The notes under the pieces: generated by a model
The model's input: only the letters and a program-made list of their open reading frames with translations
Database searches by the model: none
What the model was told of the DNA's origin: nothing
Position numbers and translations under genes: made by a program
From: Ophiothrix spiculata
Lineage: Eukaryota > Echinodermata > Ophiuroidea > Amphilepidida > Ophiotrichidae
Direction: 5' to 3' (one strand)
NCBI GenBank assembly: GCA_000969725.1
Contig: JXSR01S005527.1
Length of the DNA: 24,155 nt
Shown: positions 8,812 to 17,929 of the stretch, piece by piece
How the letters are laid out: every line of letters begins with the position of its first letter
How positions within the stretch are numbered: position 1 is the stretch's first letter

Positions 8812-9726
8812 CTGTATACTGCTCCAATAAGTGATATTATTTCGCGTCATAAGTTGCAACATGTAGAATATGCTGATGACACCCAAGTGTATGCTATCTT
8901 CAACCCCTCTGAACGAGACTCTGTGATCGGACGTTTGGAAGGTTGTATCCGTGATATTAAAGCTTGGGCTTTGAACAACAAACTCCAACTCAATGACAAT
9001 AAGACTGAGATATTACATTTCCATTCTCGCTTTGTTGACTGTGAACAACTTCCACCTCTAAAGATCGGTGATACAAATATCAATCCAAGCCCTGAAGCCC
9101 GCAATCTCGGTGTCACTTTGGATAGCCATCTTTTGCTAAAGACTCATATAAGCAACGTTTGTCGCAGTGGCTGGGCTTTTATCTATAAGCTTGGCAAAAT
9201 TAGAAAATACCTCGACAATGCTACTACTGAGCGTCTAGTACACGCCTTCATTACTTCACGCCTTGACTGCTGTAATTCTCTTCTTGTGGGCCTTCCTGTC
9301 AATGACCTTCAAAAGCTCCAAAGACTACAGAACGCGTCAGCCCGTCTTGTCACGCTGACTAAACGCAGAGATCACATCACTCCAGTGTTACATGATCTCC
9401 ATTGGCTGCCTATATCAAAGCGCATTGAATATAAGATCCTCCTTCTGGTGTTTAAGTCTTTCCACGATCACTCTCCTGCCTATCTTGCTAATTTGCTCAG
9501 CCGCTATGAACCAGCTCGTACTCTCAGATCCTCATCTCAAGTCTTTTTCGGATTTCCCATGCAGCGTCCAAGAACAAATTTCTATGGACAAAGATCATTC
9601 GCAGTTTCTGGACCAAAACTCTGGAACAATCTGCCTGCAATAATCAGGAACGCTGCTCCAATAATGACTACTAGTCAGTTCAAGCGTACTCTCAAGACTC
9701 TGCTTTTTGAAGACTATTTTCAGTGA
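8812..9726 (+). CDS. Partial LINE reverse transcriptase, C-terminal part
   Basis: The frame opens with LYTAPISDIISRHKLQHVEY and has the catalytic YADD at 8869-8880 (palm motif C of reverse transcriptases). LNDNKTEILHF follows, then LGVTLDSHLLLKTHI, the next conserved RT boxes. The thumb and C-terminal region contain YKLGKIRKYL, SRLDCCNSLLVGLP, LQRLQNASARLV and LHWLPISKRIEYKILLLVFK, and end with QRSFAVSGPKLWNNLP. This series is characteristic of the CR1/L2/Rex1 group. The protein would have copied element RNA into a nicked genomic site. As truncated here it cannot act. The nearest ATG is far inside, so no real start exists in this fragment. Confidence 0.9.
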   Translation: MYTAPISDIISRHKLQHVEYADDTQVYAIFNPSERDSVIGRLEGCIRDIKAWALNNKLQLNDNKTEILHFHSRFVDCEQLPPLKIGDTNINPSPEARNLGVTLDSHLLLKTHISNVCRSGWAFIYKLGKIRKYLDNATTERLVHAFITSRLDCCNSLLVGLPVNDLQKLQRLQNASARLVTLTKRRDHITPVLHDLHWLPISKRIEYKILLLVFKSFHDHSPAYLANLLSRYEPARTLRSSSQVFFGFPMQRPRTNFYGQRSFAVSGPKLWNNLPAIIRNAAPIMTTSQFKRTLKTLLFEDYFQ

Positions 9727-9912
9727 CTGCATGAGAAATTACCTATATAACTTTCCAAATTTTTCTCCTATGATTGTGATTCTGTAGCTGTTTGTAACAA
9801 TTGTATGTATAAAAATTGTATATTTCTTAGGTTTCGTTTACAAGTATGTACAGCGCTCAGCGGCTTCTTTGTTATGAGCGCTCAAAAATCTCACATTATT
9901 ATTATTATTATT
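8812..9912 (+). mobile_element. 5'-truncated CR1-like LINE with (ATT)n 3' tail
   Basis: A 304-codon open reverse-transcriptase fragment (8812-9726) is followed by about 170 bp of 3' UTR containing CAGCGCTCAGCGG and GAGCGCTC (9851-9892). It ends in an ATT-repeat tail at about 9895-9912. The absence of stops or frameshifts in the remaining ORF suggests a young copy, yet the 5' part (endonuclease and most of the RT) is missing. This is the usual outcome of incomplete target-primed reverse transcription. The element lies just upstream of the Nodal-like exon in the same orientation, so it is probably intronic. Confidence 0.85.
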
Positions 9913-9976
9913 TGCCTTATATTTATTTTAGCTCACATACTCAATAATATATTTTTGTTTCATTCATTTTATTCAG

Positions 9977-10843
9977 GTGCATCATGGGCCGGACATAAGC
10001 GGTTTGTGTTCGAAACGACCGGTGTTCTGTCCCGAGAGTCAGTGCTGTCTGCTGAATTACGGGTGTACAAAAGACAAACAAACAGACGAGAACAGGAATC
10101 TGCACGAGGCGAACAAGTTACGCTGCAAGTATTTCATGTTTATACAACCATCGACAGAGTTAAACCGAGGAAGAGATTAGTTGATGAAAGAAGCGTGAAT
10201 GTAACGTTTAGTGGATGGTTGCAGTTTAATGTAACGGGCGCGTTTCATCCTTTGACGTCATATCCGGAAGCTTTACTAACAAGAGAAAGCAACATCAAAG
10301 AATTTCAGATCAAAATAAAAAACAACGATGATGATTTGAAAAGGAATGTATTATTCACAAAAGTACCTAAAAGGAAAAGGCATCAAAATAGAAAACCACT
10401 TTTAGTTTTGTTCTTAAATGACAATGCTATTGCACAAAAAGACATTGTTTTACCAGCAGAGCGAGGCTCTGGTGAAGTAGTGCCAGCAGCATCTCCAGAT
10501 GAAAACGTTGAGTATAATGGACACAAAACACATGAAAACTCAAAAAGAGAACTTAGTGTGTCTGATTATACAAACAATAACCATCTACACGGTGGCACAG
10601 ACATTGTCAAAAGAGACACATCCTATGCAATTAAATCTAGGACTCATAGAACTGAGAATGAGAGAATAAATGAGTCAAGAATACCTCACAGTGAGTCAGA
10701 TGACAGAAGTAGAAGGAGGAGAAGGGCGTCATCGTCAAGGCGAAATAATCAGAGATCATCAAGGCATACTAAGTGTCAATTGTATGACTTTTATGTCGAT
10801 TTTCAGAAGGTGGGATGGAGCGACTGGATCATTGCGCCTAATG
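9977..10843 (+). CDS. nodal: Nodal-like TGF-beta ligand, internal exon: propeptide and start of mature domain (partial)
   Basis: Secreted TGF-beta ligand; Nodal signals through activin-type receptors and Smad2/3 in axis and germ-layer patterning. The exon starts after the acceptor TTCATTTTATTCAG (AG at 9975-9976) and ends at ATG|GTGAGT (donor GT 10844-10845). It is phase 1 at both ends and 867 bp long. Early propeptide residues are KRFVFETTGVLSRESVLSAE then LRVYK. GWLQFNVTGAF and KPLLVLFLNDNA are the usual later propeptide strands, with two N-V-T glycosylation sites. A convertase site RSRRRRR lies at 10705-10725. The mature domain opens CQLYDFYVDFQKVGWSDWII then APNG (10774-10845), supplying cysteine 1 of the knot. 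YDFYVDF resembles Nodal more than BMP. A single exon covering most of the propeptide also argues against the many-exon BMP5-8 genes. Univin/Vg1-type ligand is the main alternative. The open frame upstream to 9805 is intron and LINE tail and is not coding. Confidence 0.8.
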
Positions 10844-11076
10844 GTGAGTTGGTTTTACTATTGATCTAGTATACAGGCCTAGGTACTGGAAATGGGGCTA
10901 CCACTTTATTGATTAGTAAGAGATTTCATAATTCATATGATAAGTCACTGCGCTTTTTTAAACAAAAGAGTTCATAGAGGACAATATGTACATTGCAACA
11001 CGAAAAATAGCTCTAATTATATCAATTTCAGTAAGCAAAACCATGATAATGTCTTCATGGATCTATCTTATAGGAA
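10844..11076. other. Start of the intron following the Nodal-like exon
   Basis: Begins with a strong donor, GTGAGTTGG. No further coding sequence with cysteine-knot features (CxGxC, CC, terminal CxC) is seen here. The 73-codon open frame at 10937-11158 runs into the repeat that follows and is not coding. Confidence 0.6.
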
Positions 11077-11429
11077 GAATCATTTCCTTTTAAAGGGAAT
11101 TCTTGGTTTATGCCGACTTGCAAACACGGTGCAATTACTTAACCCAGTTTGTCGTTAATAACCATGGTTCATCCAGTGCATAAAATCACAATGTTCTTAA
11201 AATAGAGGATCCTTTGTGTTTTATATCTATGGGAATCTATGCCAGGTAATTATGCCGAATCATTCCCTTTCAAAGGGAATACTTGTTTTATGCCGACTTG
11301 CAAACACGATGCAATTACTTAACCGAGTTTGTCGTTAATGACCATGGTTTATCCAGTGCATAAAATCACATGTTCTTAAATAGAGGATCCTTTGTGTTAT
11401 ATGTCTATGAGAATCTATGCCAGGTAATT
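11077..11429. repeat. 180-bp direct tandem duplication
   Basis: Copy 1 (11077-11250) and copy 2 (11257-11429) share GAATCATT.CCTTT.AAAGGG, TTTATGCCGACTTGCAAACA, TGCAATTACTTAACC and GAGGATCCTTTGTGTT, ending GAATCTATGCCAGGTAATT. By eye there are about a dozen differences over ~173 bp, including small indels. Each copy starts with a small palindrome, CCTTTTAAAGG or CCTTTCAAAGG. The repeat lies about 230 bp after the Nodal-like donor. It could be a duplicated regulatory segment or a two-copy piece of a satellite. Confidence 0.85.
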
Positions 11430-12525
11430 TGTCTACCAATTAAAATGTATTTAGGCCTAGTTCAAACACCAAGCTTCGGAGAAATTGCAGTGTGGGAAGT
11501 TTCGCGCTTAAATCAATTTATTCCGGTCTATTTACGATTGCTAACTTCAGTTCAAATAAAATGATAAATTACATAAACGCCCCTGTACTCACATCGCCAG
11601 AAATGATCTACGAAGTCGTACGACTTTGAAATCATTCCCACAGTATTCGTGTAAGAGACCAAAATGGTACACGATATTTCGTTTCATATATTTCGATTGT
11701 ATACACACCGGGCTTAATAATGAATGATATTATTTTAAAAGAAATTCTTGTTTTCACATCCACAGACGTAGACAAAGAACGTAGTTGCATGGCTATGCAT
11801 GATATTAATATTATTTTATTTAAAAAAAAAACATTTAAAAGATCCCCGGGGAAAGATCATAACTGAAAACTTATACATGAATGATTTACATAAGAAAATG
11901 TAAAAAGCTGTAAAACTAGAACTGTCAAAGTACCATCAACTTCAATCGTGTCATCGGTTAATTGTGCACATGTGATGCTATTTACATTATTGAGGAATCG
12001 TAAAACGCCATGGCTAGACTAGGGAGATAACATCATCAAACATTGGTTGACAAAAACAGGAATTATGTCGTCCTTATCCACATGCCACACTCGATATTTT
12101 CAATGATGGAGACCCGTAGGTTTCTGCTTGATCACTCTGCTACTATCACTGACTATATAGTAAATTAAGGTCACAAGGTTAATTCCTCTGAGTTTAGAAT
12201 CAACACTTATTGTGACAATATTTAGCCACCTTGGATAGCCCTGAGTCTAATCGTTAGTGAAGATGTTGTCAATGAGGGAAATCGTGGTGCCATTTTAAGG
12301 CAGTTGATTTGGGGTCGTCATACCAACAATATTTACTGCTGATGGCGGGAATTCAGCAGAAATATCTGTCTAAGGTGACGGGAGACCGTAAGGTTACCCA
12401 GGTCCGAGATCGAAGGTGGAAGGAGAGGCACGTGGTTTCGGGGGAAGATATTTTCAAAATCAAATTTGTGGAATTATTTGTAGCCATATAGATTGGTTAA
12501 ATCACATTTAAACAAATCCAGAAAA
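11430..12525. other. Non-coding DNA, probably intronic or intergenic
   Basis: No gene recognised. A 60-codon frame at 12309-12491 is unsupported. Short A/T tracts include a run of A at 11822-11830. Confidence 0.5.
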
Positions 12526-12834
12526 TAAACTTACATGTTTAGCTTTTGTCATCCCGGGATGATGACTTGATTTGATGTCTTATCGATGGTGTGTTGGTGA
12601 ATAGTGTAACTACATCATAAGAACAGAAAATGTCACTTATTCCATGTACACGCTGGACAATTCTTCGCCAACATAAATGTACATCATGTACCGAAGAAGT
12701 GTCTAGCGTGTGCGTGGAATAAGTGACATTTTCCGTGCATATGATGTGGTTGCACTTTTCACCAACACACCAACGAAAAAACATCATTTTAAGTCATCAT
12801 ACCGAGATGACGAAAGATAAGCATAAGTCGAGTT
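12526..12834. mobile_element. ~309-bp fold-back (long inverted repeat) element
   Basis: The two halves are reverse complements over about 130-140 bp each. Matches include GTGTGTTGGTGAA (12590-12602) against TTCACCAACACAC (12758-12770), and AAAATGTCACTTATTCCA (12628-12645) against TGGAATAAGTGACATTTT (12715-12732). The outer parts pair GTCATCCCGGGATGATGACT with AAGTCATCATACCGAGATGA. A short centre (about 12670-12695) separates them. There is no coding capacity; the 82-codon minus-strand frame follows the palindrome. The arms have diverged moderately. Confidence 0.8.
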
Positions 12835-13893
12835 TACTTTATAGATGTTTTGCTAAATTCCTTGGTTTGCTATAATTTCACTAGCTTGCAAGGCTACATT
12901 ATATTGCTTTAGAAAGTGCTTTTCTTAATTAAAACGTTGGAAATAATCGGCTTACAATAATTGTTCCTTGCTTTTTGCCCTCACTTTCAAAGAATCCAAT
13001 CAACTCTAATATAAGTTCAAGCATTTTGAATTCAAAAGCAGATCATGCTTTTATATGAAGTGTAATTAATAAGTTTCAGAAATCAAATTCTCTAAATGAT
13101 TTTGACAGTATTGGCTTACGGGAACTTGGGCTATTACCATGAGGCGGCAGATAGTTACTTAGTGGTTTTTGTCGACTTGTTTTCTATGTCAAATTCCATA
13201 ACTAGTGTACGTCTTGGCCCGGAAGGCAACTTGTTGAGAATGAACTTGTAACATACTTCCGCTCAGTGCTCAATTCTTTTGTGAATTAACTGCGCCAGTG
13301 TGACTACTATATAGAAAGCCGTGAGGGTCATGACGTTTGTTGCATCTCATACATTAGATTTCTAGGGTTAGATATTTTGGGGAATATTTTTATAACTCAC
13401 TTAGATGTTTCAGACCTGTTTACGATGGTTTAAGTGGTTTTGGCACAAACACCACCAGTCTAGTCATTGACCATTTGAAATAAAACTTAACAATCATAAC
13501 TGTCGGAGTCTAAGTACAAAGACTTCTTGTAAGTTAATATAACTGGGTGCTGAATATGTTTCTACTAATGTGTTATATTTCATTTTAGAAAAACATCAGT
13601 ACAATCCAATTATAAGACTCGTGCTTGTTCAAATTAATCCGTATTATGTATTTGACACATGAGAACTTTATTTCAATGACCTGGATAACGTGAGGTTGTC
13701 CCTTTTAAAGACTATTCTTGTTGGAATGAAAATTCGGCTTTAAACTGATCAAATACATGGCAAGGATAACTTTGAAGTAACTTATTTTTCATTAATTAAA
13801 CTTTTTTTCTTGACGGTTAACCGGTGATTTTCCGCAATTTCAAGTTATTTTGAAATCACCAATCATGCCCACGTGAACACGGACGGTGAATGA
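12835..13893. other. Non-coding DNA, no gene recognised
   Basis: AT-rich sequence without convincing ORFs, RNA genes or repeats on reading both strands by eye. Confidence 0.5.
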
Positions 13894-14426
13894 GTATTGA
13901 GCCCGGGGGACCGCTCAAGATGGCAATTGGTACTCGTGCTCATCATAAAAAATGACGTAAAAGGGCCCGGTCTGATTTTGTACCACAGGTGGCGTTTACG
14001 TTTTTGGAAAAAGGGGTAGTTTTCAGCATAATTTACGCCATTTAGGGTTCTAAATTCACGCTATACCTTTACCACCAAGGGTCACTTTTCACTTAAGTTT
14101 TGATCAGCTGAGTATTGTGCTGTACATTTTTTGCATCAAAAGTTCTAAAAGCAAGAGAAAATAAGTATTGACTTCATGTAAATGAATGAAAAATTTCGAT
14201 TGTATACTTTTTCATACTTTATTTGTTAGCAAATGGTCATTACAAACTTACACCATTAAACACCATTTCGTGTGCGATTTTCAACGTCTTCACTGACCTT
14301 ACGCAATTTAGGGGTGCAATTTGCTCTCAACAATAACGTCATTTAGGGTCCAATTTTGAGGTGCTCTAACGAGCATGAGTACCACTTAATATTTGGACCC
14401 CCCCCCCCCTCCTCCGGGGTATTGAG
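13894..14426. mobile_element. 517-bp non-autonomous DNA transposon with 8-bp target duplication (hAT-like)
   Basis: The element (13902-14418) is flanked on both sides by GTATTGAG (13894-13901 and 14419-14426), a clean 8-bp target-site duplication. The termini are CCCGGGGGACC on the left and, complemented, CCCGGAGGAGGGGGG on the right. Further in, GGTACTCGTGCTCAT (13929-13943) pairs with the complement of ACGAGCATGAGTACC (14369-14383). An 8-bp duplication fits hAT, and P or Merlin elements less commonly, so hAT is an inference. The interior repeats ATTTAGGGT-type words (14040, 14342) and has no ORF. The poly-C stretch at 14399-14409 is part of the right end. Confidence 0.8.
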
Positions 14427-15184
14427 TATCACTTCGTGCAGTCATTAATGATGAAAAAAGACTGCGCATCTTTTGTCATTGGATGAAAATGTTTATAGGC
14501 TTAACAAAAAATTATTGGACATTGTAAATGAAAATCCAGATCGCAGGGCCCCATTGTTTGTAAATGCAACTCTTACCATGTATATTTGTTTACGCTGCCT
14601 AATTAATTTTCCTCTTGCCTATAGTTACCATCTTCCATCATGTCAAACGCCTTTGTAACTGCACGACAAGTCAGTAAAACGTTATGACTCATTGGGCGTG
14701 AGATCGGCTCGTACATTTTGCAATCGGCAGTATTTAGGCCCCTACCAGTGTTTGTTTGTAAAACACGATGAAAATGATACTAGGCTTGATCAGAAAGATC
14801 ATTTTTATCACGTCCGTGGTTAAGATGATCTGATGTGTTCCTTCGGACAGGGCATGGGATTGCTATTAATGCTGTATCCAAATCATGGCTCATCAATTTG
14901 ATGCCCAGTTTGAACTGAGATATTTTTATTCACTAAATTGGTAGTCTGACGCCAAACTTTTACACATATTATTGCTTTGTTATCTTCATAATGCACCTTT
15001 TTTTTTATCTCTTTTGGATCACATGATGTGATATATATATATACTGTATTTCTTCCTGGTCTTTCTCCTGTGGGTGCCGAGGTTTGAAAAGTTTCCACAT
15101 TCAAGTTAATTCATAGTGAAAGGTTACAAAAGAAACAATATTTTTTCTAGTGAAAAAGTAAGTCAATCCTCTTTCATAATGTAT
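14427..15184. other. Non-coding DNA, no gene recognised
   Basis: Open frames at 14473-14658 (+) and 14883-15104 (-) have no recognisable features. An (AT)n run lies at about 15031-15042. Confidence 0.5.
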
Positions 15185-15345
15185 TGTCGAGACTTGACAA
15201 CATATCAAAGTCTTCAGTCAGTGATTGAACCCGGGACCTGCCGATTATTAATCGACACTTTGCCACCTCAGCTATGGGCATGATGAGGCCATTGAATCGA
15301 TAGGAGGCACCAGATAAGTTGGATTTTTCAAGTCTCGGCACACAC
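15185..15345 (-). mobile_element. tRNA-derived SINE-like element (minus strand)
   Basis: Read on the minus strand, CATAGCTGAGGTGGCAAAGT gives a D arm/A box (about 15255-15277). GTCGA-TTAATAA-TCGGC gives a five-pair anticodon stem with a 7-base loop and AAT as the anticodon. CCCGGGTTCAATC is a B box (15222-15235). The T stem does not close, so it is not a working tRNA; tRNA-Ile is the closest guess for the ancestor. CGAGACTTGA words in opposite orientations at about 15188 and 15330 bracket the region. It may be a SINE, or a tRNA-like head captured in a TIR element. Confidence 0.45.
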
Positions 15346-15453
15346 GAGGGAGGATTATTCATAAGCCTATTTTTTATATTATCACATCTTGAACATAATT
15401 ACAAAACACAAAATTGTATCACTCGATTGGTTTAAACGCATTTGCAAAATTGT

Positions 15454-15831
15454 ACGAAGTGGGGTTTTCACCATACGCTTATTAAAGATGACTAGGATAG
15501 GACCATAGATTAAAGAAAGTTTCAATATGGAATGGGAAGTATTTTTAAAGATTTATTTATTCTGAGTACTAATCGTTTTGATACACCCTGTAAGTGGAGT
15601 TCTCACCATATATGTGTACCGCCGCGGCAAAAGGGTCCAGTTGTCGACTCCTACATGTTGCTCATTGTAGCATATCTGATGTATACAAATACCATACATT
15701 AGATATGCTACAAGGAGCAACATGTACGAGCCGACAACTGGACCCTTTTGCCGCGGCGGTACACATATACGCTTATTCAGTGTGTTTTAGAGAGCAATAT
15801 TATAGATAACTAGGATGGGATAATGCCAAGA
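15454..15831. repeat. Diverged direct duplication whose second copy carries the hairpin element
   Basis: Copy A (about 15454-15501) reads GAAGTGGGGTTTTCACCATA then CGCTTATT and GACTAGGATAGGA. Copy B reads TAAGTGGAGTTCTCACCATA (15591-15610), then the hairpin element, then CGCTTATT (15770-15777) and AACTAGGATGGGA (15808-15820). The match is imperfect but collinear, so copy A preserves the uninterrupted site. Confidence 0.6.
15609..15769. mobile_element. 157-bp near-perfect hairpin (snap-back) MITE with TA target duplication
   Basis: The arms TATGTGTACCGCCGCGGC... (15611 onward) and ...GCCGCGGCGGTACACATA (to 15767) are reverse complements over about 74 bp, with few mismatches and a loop of about 9 nt (15685-15693). 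TA flanks both ends (15609-15610 and 15768-15769). The adjacent diverged copy A has CACCATACGCTTATT, the expected empty site with a single TA. This supports a Tc1/mariner-type (TA-targeting) origin. The arms are much more GC-rich than the surroundings. There is no coding capacity; frames through it are mirror artefacts. Confidence 0.88.
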
Positions 15832-16892
15832 ATGTTGTATCACTAACTTCTATTATTAAAGTCTTTTAGTGATGTTGCCCCTTCACCAAAGGGATGTTAC
15901 CCCTTTACTAAAGTGCATTTGACCCCACCATCACAAACTCTACCCACCATCCGTCATCACGCTTATATGTGCAAACAAACACTGGCACATCATTTAGCAC
16001 TTAAAAGGTGGTAAACCGGTGTCTTTTGATAGATGGTTTAAATATGAATAAGGTACATGACATGTAGGCCCTATTTGTTGGAGAAATAAGAACCTTTTTG
16101 AATTATGTGTACTTTGTTTCTTGTGTTTTGGGCTCAATTGGAATCTCGCCCTTAGGGTACTCGAGGCCCGCAAGTCTATATGGACACATGTACGGCACGG
16201 AATAGATTGTACCTACATGTACGGAATTTTCCCTGTTATATATACGATAATCTTCTTATGATATCTTTGGAATAAGAATGATATAAATTTCTATTGTATT
16301 TTGATGAAAAACGGGCAAGCTCTTTCAATAGCATGTGTATTGTTTTAAGTCCCGCAGTCAAATGATATTAATCTGTCGAATTAATGATCATGAGATTCTT
16401 AAAGACACAGATGGCTAACAGTTTTTAGAGAAATTCACGGTAATAATGTGATCCTAATTTTTTTGTTTGTTTGTTTGAAAAGATGTTGATTCCCACATCA
16501 GTATATCTAATTTATAAAACGACTGCACAATAAGACTAAATACGTTTGTTTTTCTGATAACCCTCAACATTGCGCTTTCAATCATGTTTTAATGATGTGA
16601 AGACAGACGAGAGAATTGGTTGAAATTTGTAAAGTGTTACAAGCTATTACGGGCAATTAAGGACCAATTGGTTGCAAAGACTATTCCAAATGAGTTTGAA
16701 ATCTGCCTACAAGGCATGGGCAATTTTCACTCCTATTGTTTTGAGGTTTATACCACCGTAGTGTCACAGAAAGTCCAGGAATATAGCTTTGTTTCTTGTT
16801 TTCTCTCCTATTGTATAAAAACAACAATGTAGTAAAGGAAGTTTTCAATCATTTAAAGATGAAATCGACAGCTGTGTTACAATAGTTCTGTT
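15832..16892. other. Non-coding DNA, no gene recognised
   Basis: AT-rich with short simple repeats: TTTG units at about 16461-16476, and ACATGTACGG twice at 16186 and 16214. The 70-codon frame at 16620-16832 has no family features or splice support that I can defend. Confidence 0.5.
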
Positions 16893-17230
16893 TGTTTTAT
16901 CCATTTTGAACTTAAACTTGAATCTTTTTTCATGTTTTCATAACATTGTCTCCGATTTTTAGTAGTGCGAAGGAGGTGAGGCCCGGGAGGAGGAGTAGGA
17001 GGAGGACGAGGAATGGAGGTGATGGTGGTTGTAGTGATGACGATGATGACGTTGATTGTTTTATCCATTTTGAACTTAAACTTGAATCTTGTTTCATGTG
17101 TTCATAACATTATCTTTCGAATTTTTAGTAGTGAGAAGGAGGGGAGGAGGAGGAGGAGAATGAGGAAGAGGAGGAGGAGGAGGAGGAGAATGATAATGAG
17201 GAGAGAGAGGAGGAGGAGGAGGTGATGGTG
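16893..17230. repeat. 164-bp tandem duplication ending in purine-rich blocks
   Basis: TGTTTTATCCATTTTGAACT, then TAAACTTGAATCTT, TTTCATG and TTTTTAGTAGTG, occurs at 16893 and again at 17057, exactly 164 bp apart. Each copy continues into a GGA-rich purine run and then GGTGATGGTG.TTGTAGT.ATGA. The second purine run has expanded. Frames encoding poly-Arg, poly-Ser or poly-His across it are simple-repeat artefacts. Confidence 0.85.
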
Positions 17231-17290
17231 ATTGTAGTAATGATGATGATGATGATGACGATGATGATGATGATGAATGATGATGGTGAT
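17132..17290. repeat. Purine-rich (GGA)n tract followed by (GAT)n microsatellite
   Basis: About 90 bases (17132-17222) are almost all purine on the + strand, with AGG/GGA repeats. An ATG/GAT repeat follows at about 17241-17288. Long purine-pyrimidine asymmetry of this kind can adopt triplex (H-DNA) structure and is prone to slippage. Confidence 0.9.
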
Positions 17291-17860
17291 ACATTATACG
17301 CCCTAATCAAAAGCCAATTTATGGCAAATTATGCACTTTTTGACCAAATGGCTTGTCATCGATTGCTGCTCAACATCGTCACCAGCAATTAAGCACACTT
17401 GAATCATCGGGAGCTGAGTTAACATGGCATAGACTTCCCGTCAACTACATTTAAGTGTCACATAAATTTTCACATTCAACACATACATTAATGAATTATC
17501 GCCCATAAATTATTAAGCTAATGGGGCGGGTGTCTGCACAAACAAGCACTTAAATTTAATAGTATTTCAATTACAAGTCTCGGGAAATAGTAGGGGTGTT
17601 GGAAGCAAAATAAAAGTGATGCGGCCACTGGAAAAAGTGGTGTGGCCTGTGGTCCCTCAGTTGTTAAAAATAAGGAAACAGCAACTAAGCTCCATGCGAC
17701 AACATGGTTACTCCCAAAACGAATATGTGCAGTGTTATTGAAGTTTTGATCGTGCAATCGCCGTAGCTTCATAATAAAGGTCCCACGCGTGTAATTATGA
17801 GAACGAAAAGTGCCTCAGTTTTACGATCATGTCTGGATCGACGTAGAACTGATAACGTGC
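17291..17860. other. Non-coding DNA, no gene recognised
   Basis: No support for a gene. The 84-codon minus-strand frame at 17518-17772 lacks domain or splice evidence. Confidence 0.5.
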
Positions 17861-17929
17861 ATATATTTGATTCCATTTGTCCCCTGAGCACAAGCTAATT
17901 TTATACCAAAAGCTCCGGTTGATCGACGG

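Noticed and set aside
9805-9976. 57 extra codons at the start of the open frame that contains the Nodal-like exon
   Set aside because: They cover the LINE 3' UTR, its (ATT)n tail (read as poly-Ile) and the polypyrimidine tract. A good acceptor at 9976 explains the true exon start.
12539-12787. 82-codon minus-strand frame
   Set aside because: Lies within the fold-back element and follows its symmetry.
15185-15345. A working tRNA-Ile gene
   Set aside because: The anticodon arm is good, but the T stem does not pair and the acceptor stem cannot be closed.
15594-15809. 71-codon frame with mirrored peptide halves
   Set aside because: It reads straight through the hairpin transposon; the symmetry comes from the palindrome.
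17013-17310. Frames encoding poly-Arg, poly-Ser, poly-His and Pro-rich peptides
   Set aside because: All are translations of the GGA/GAT simple repeats on one strand or the other.
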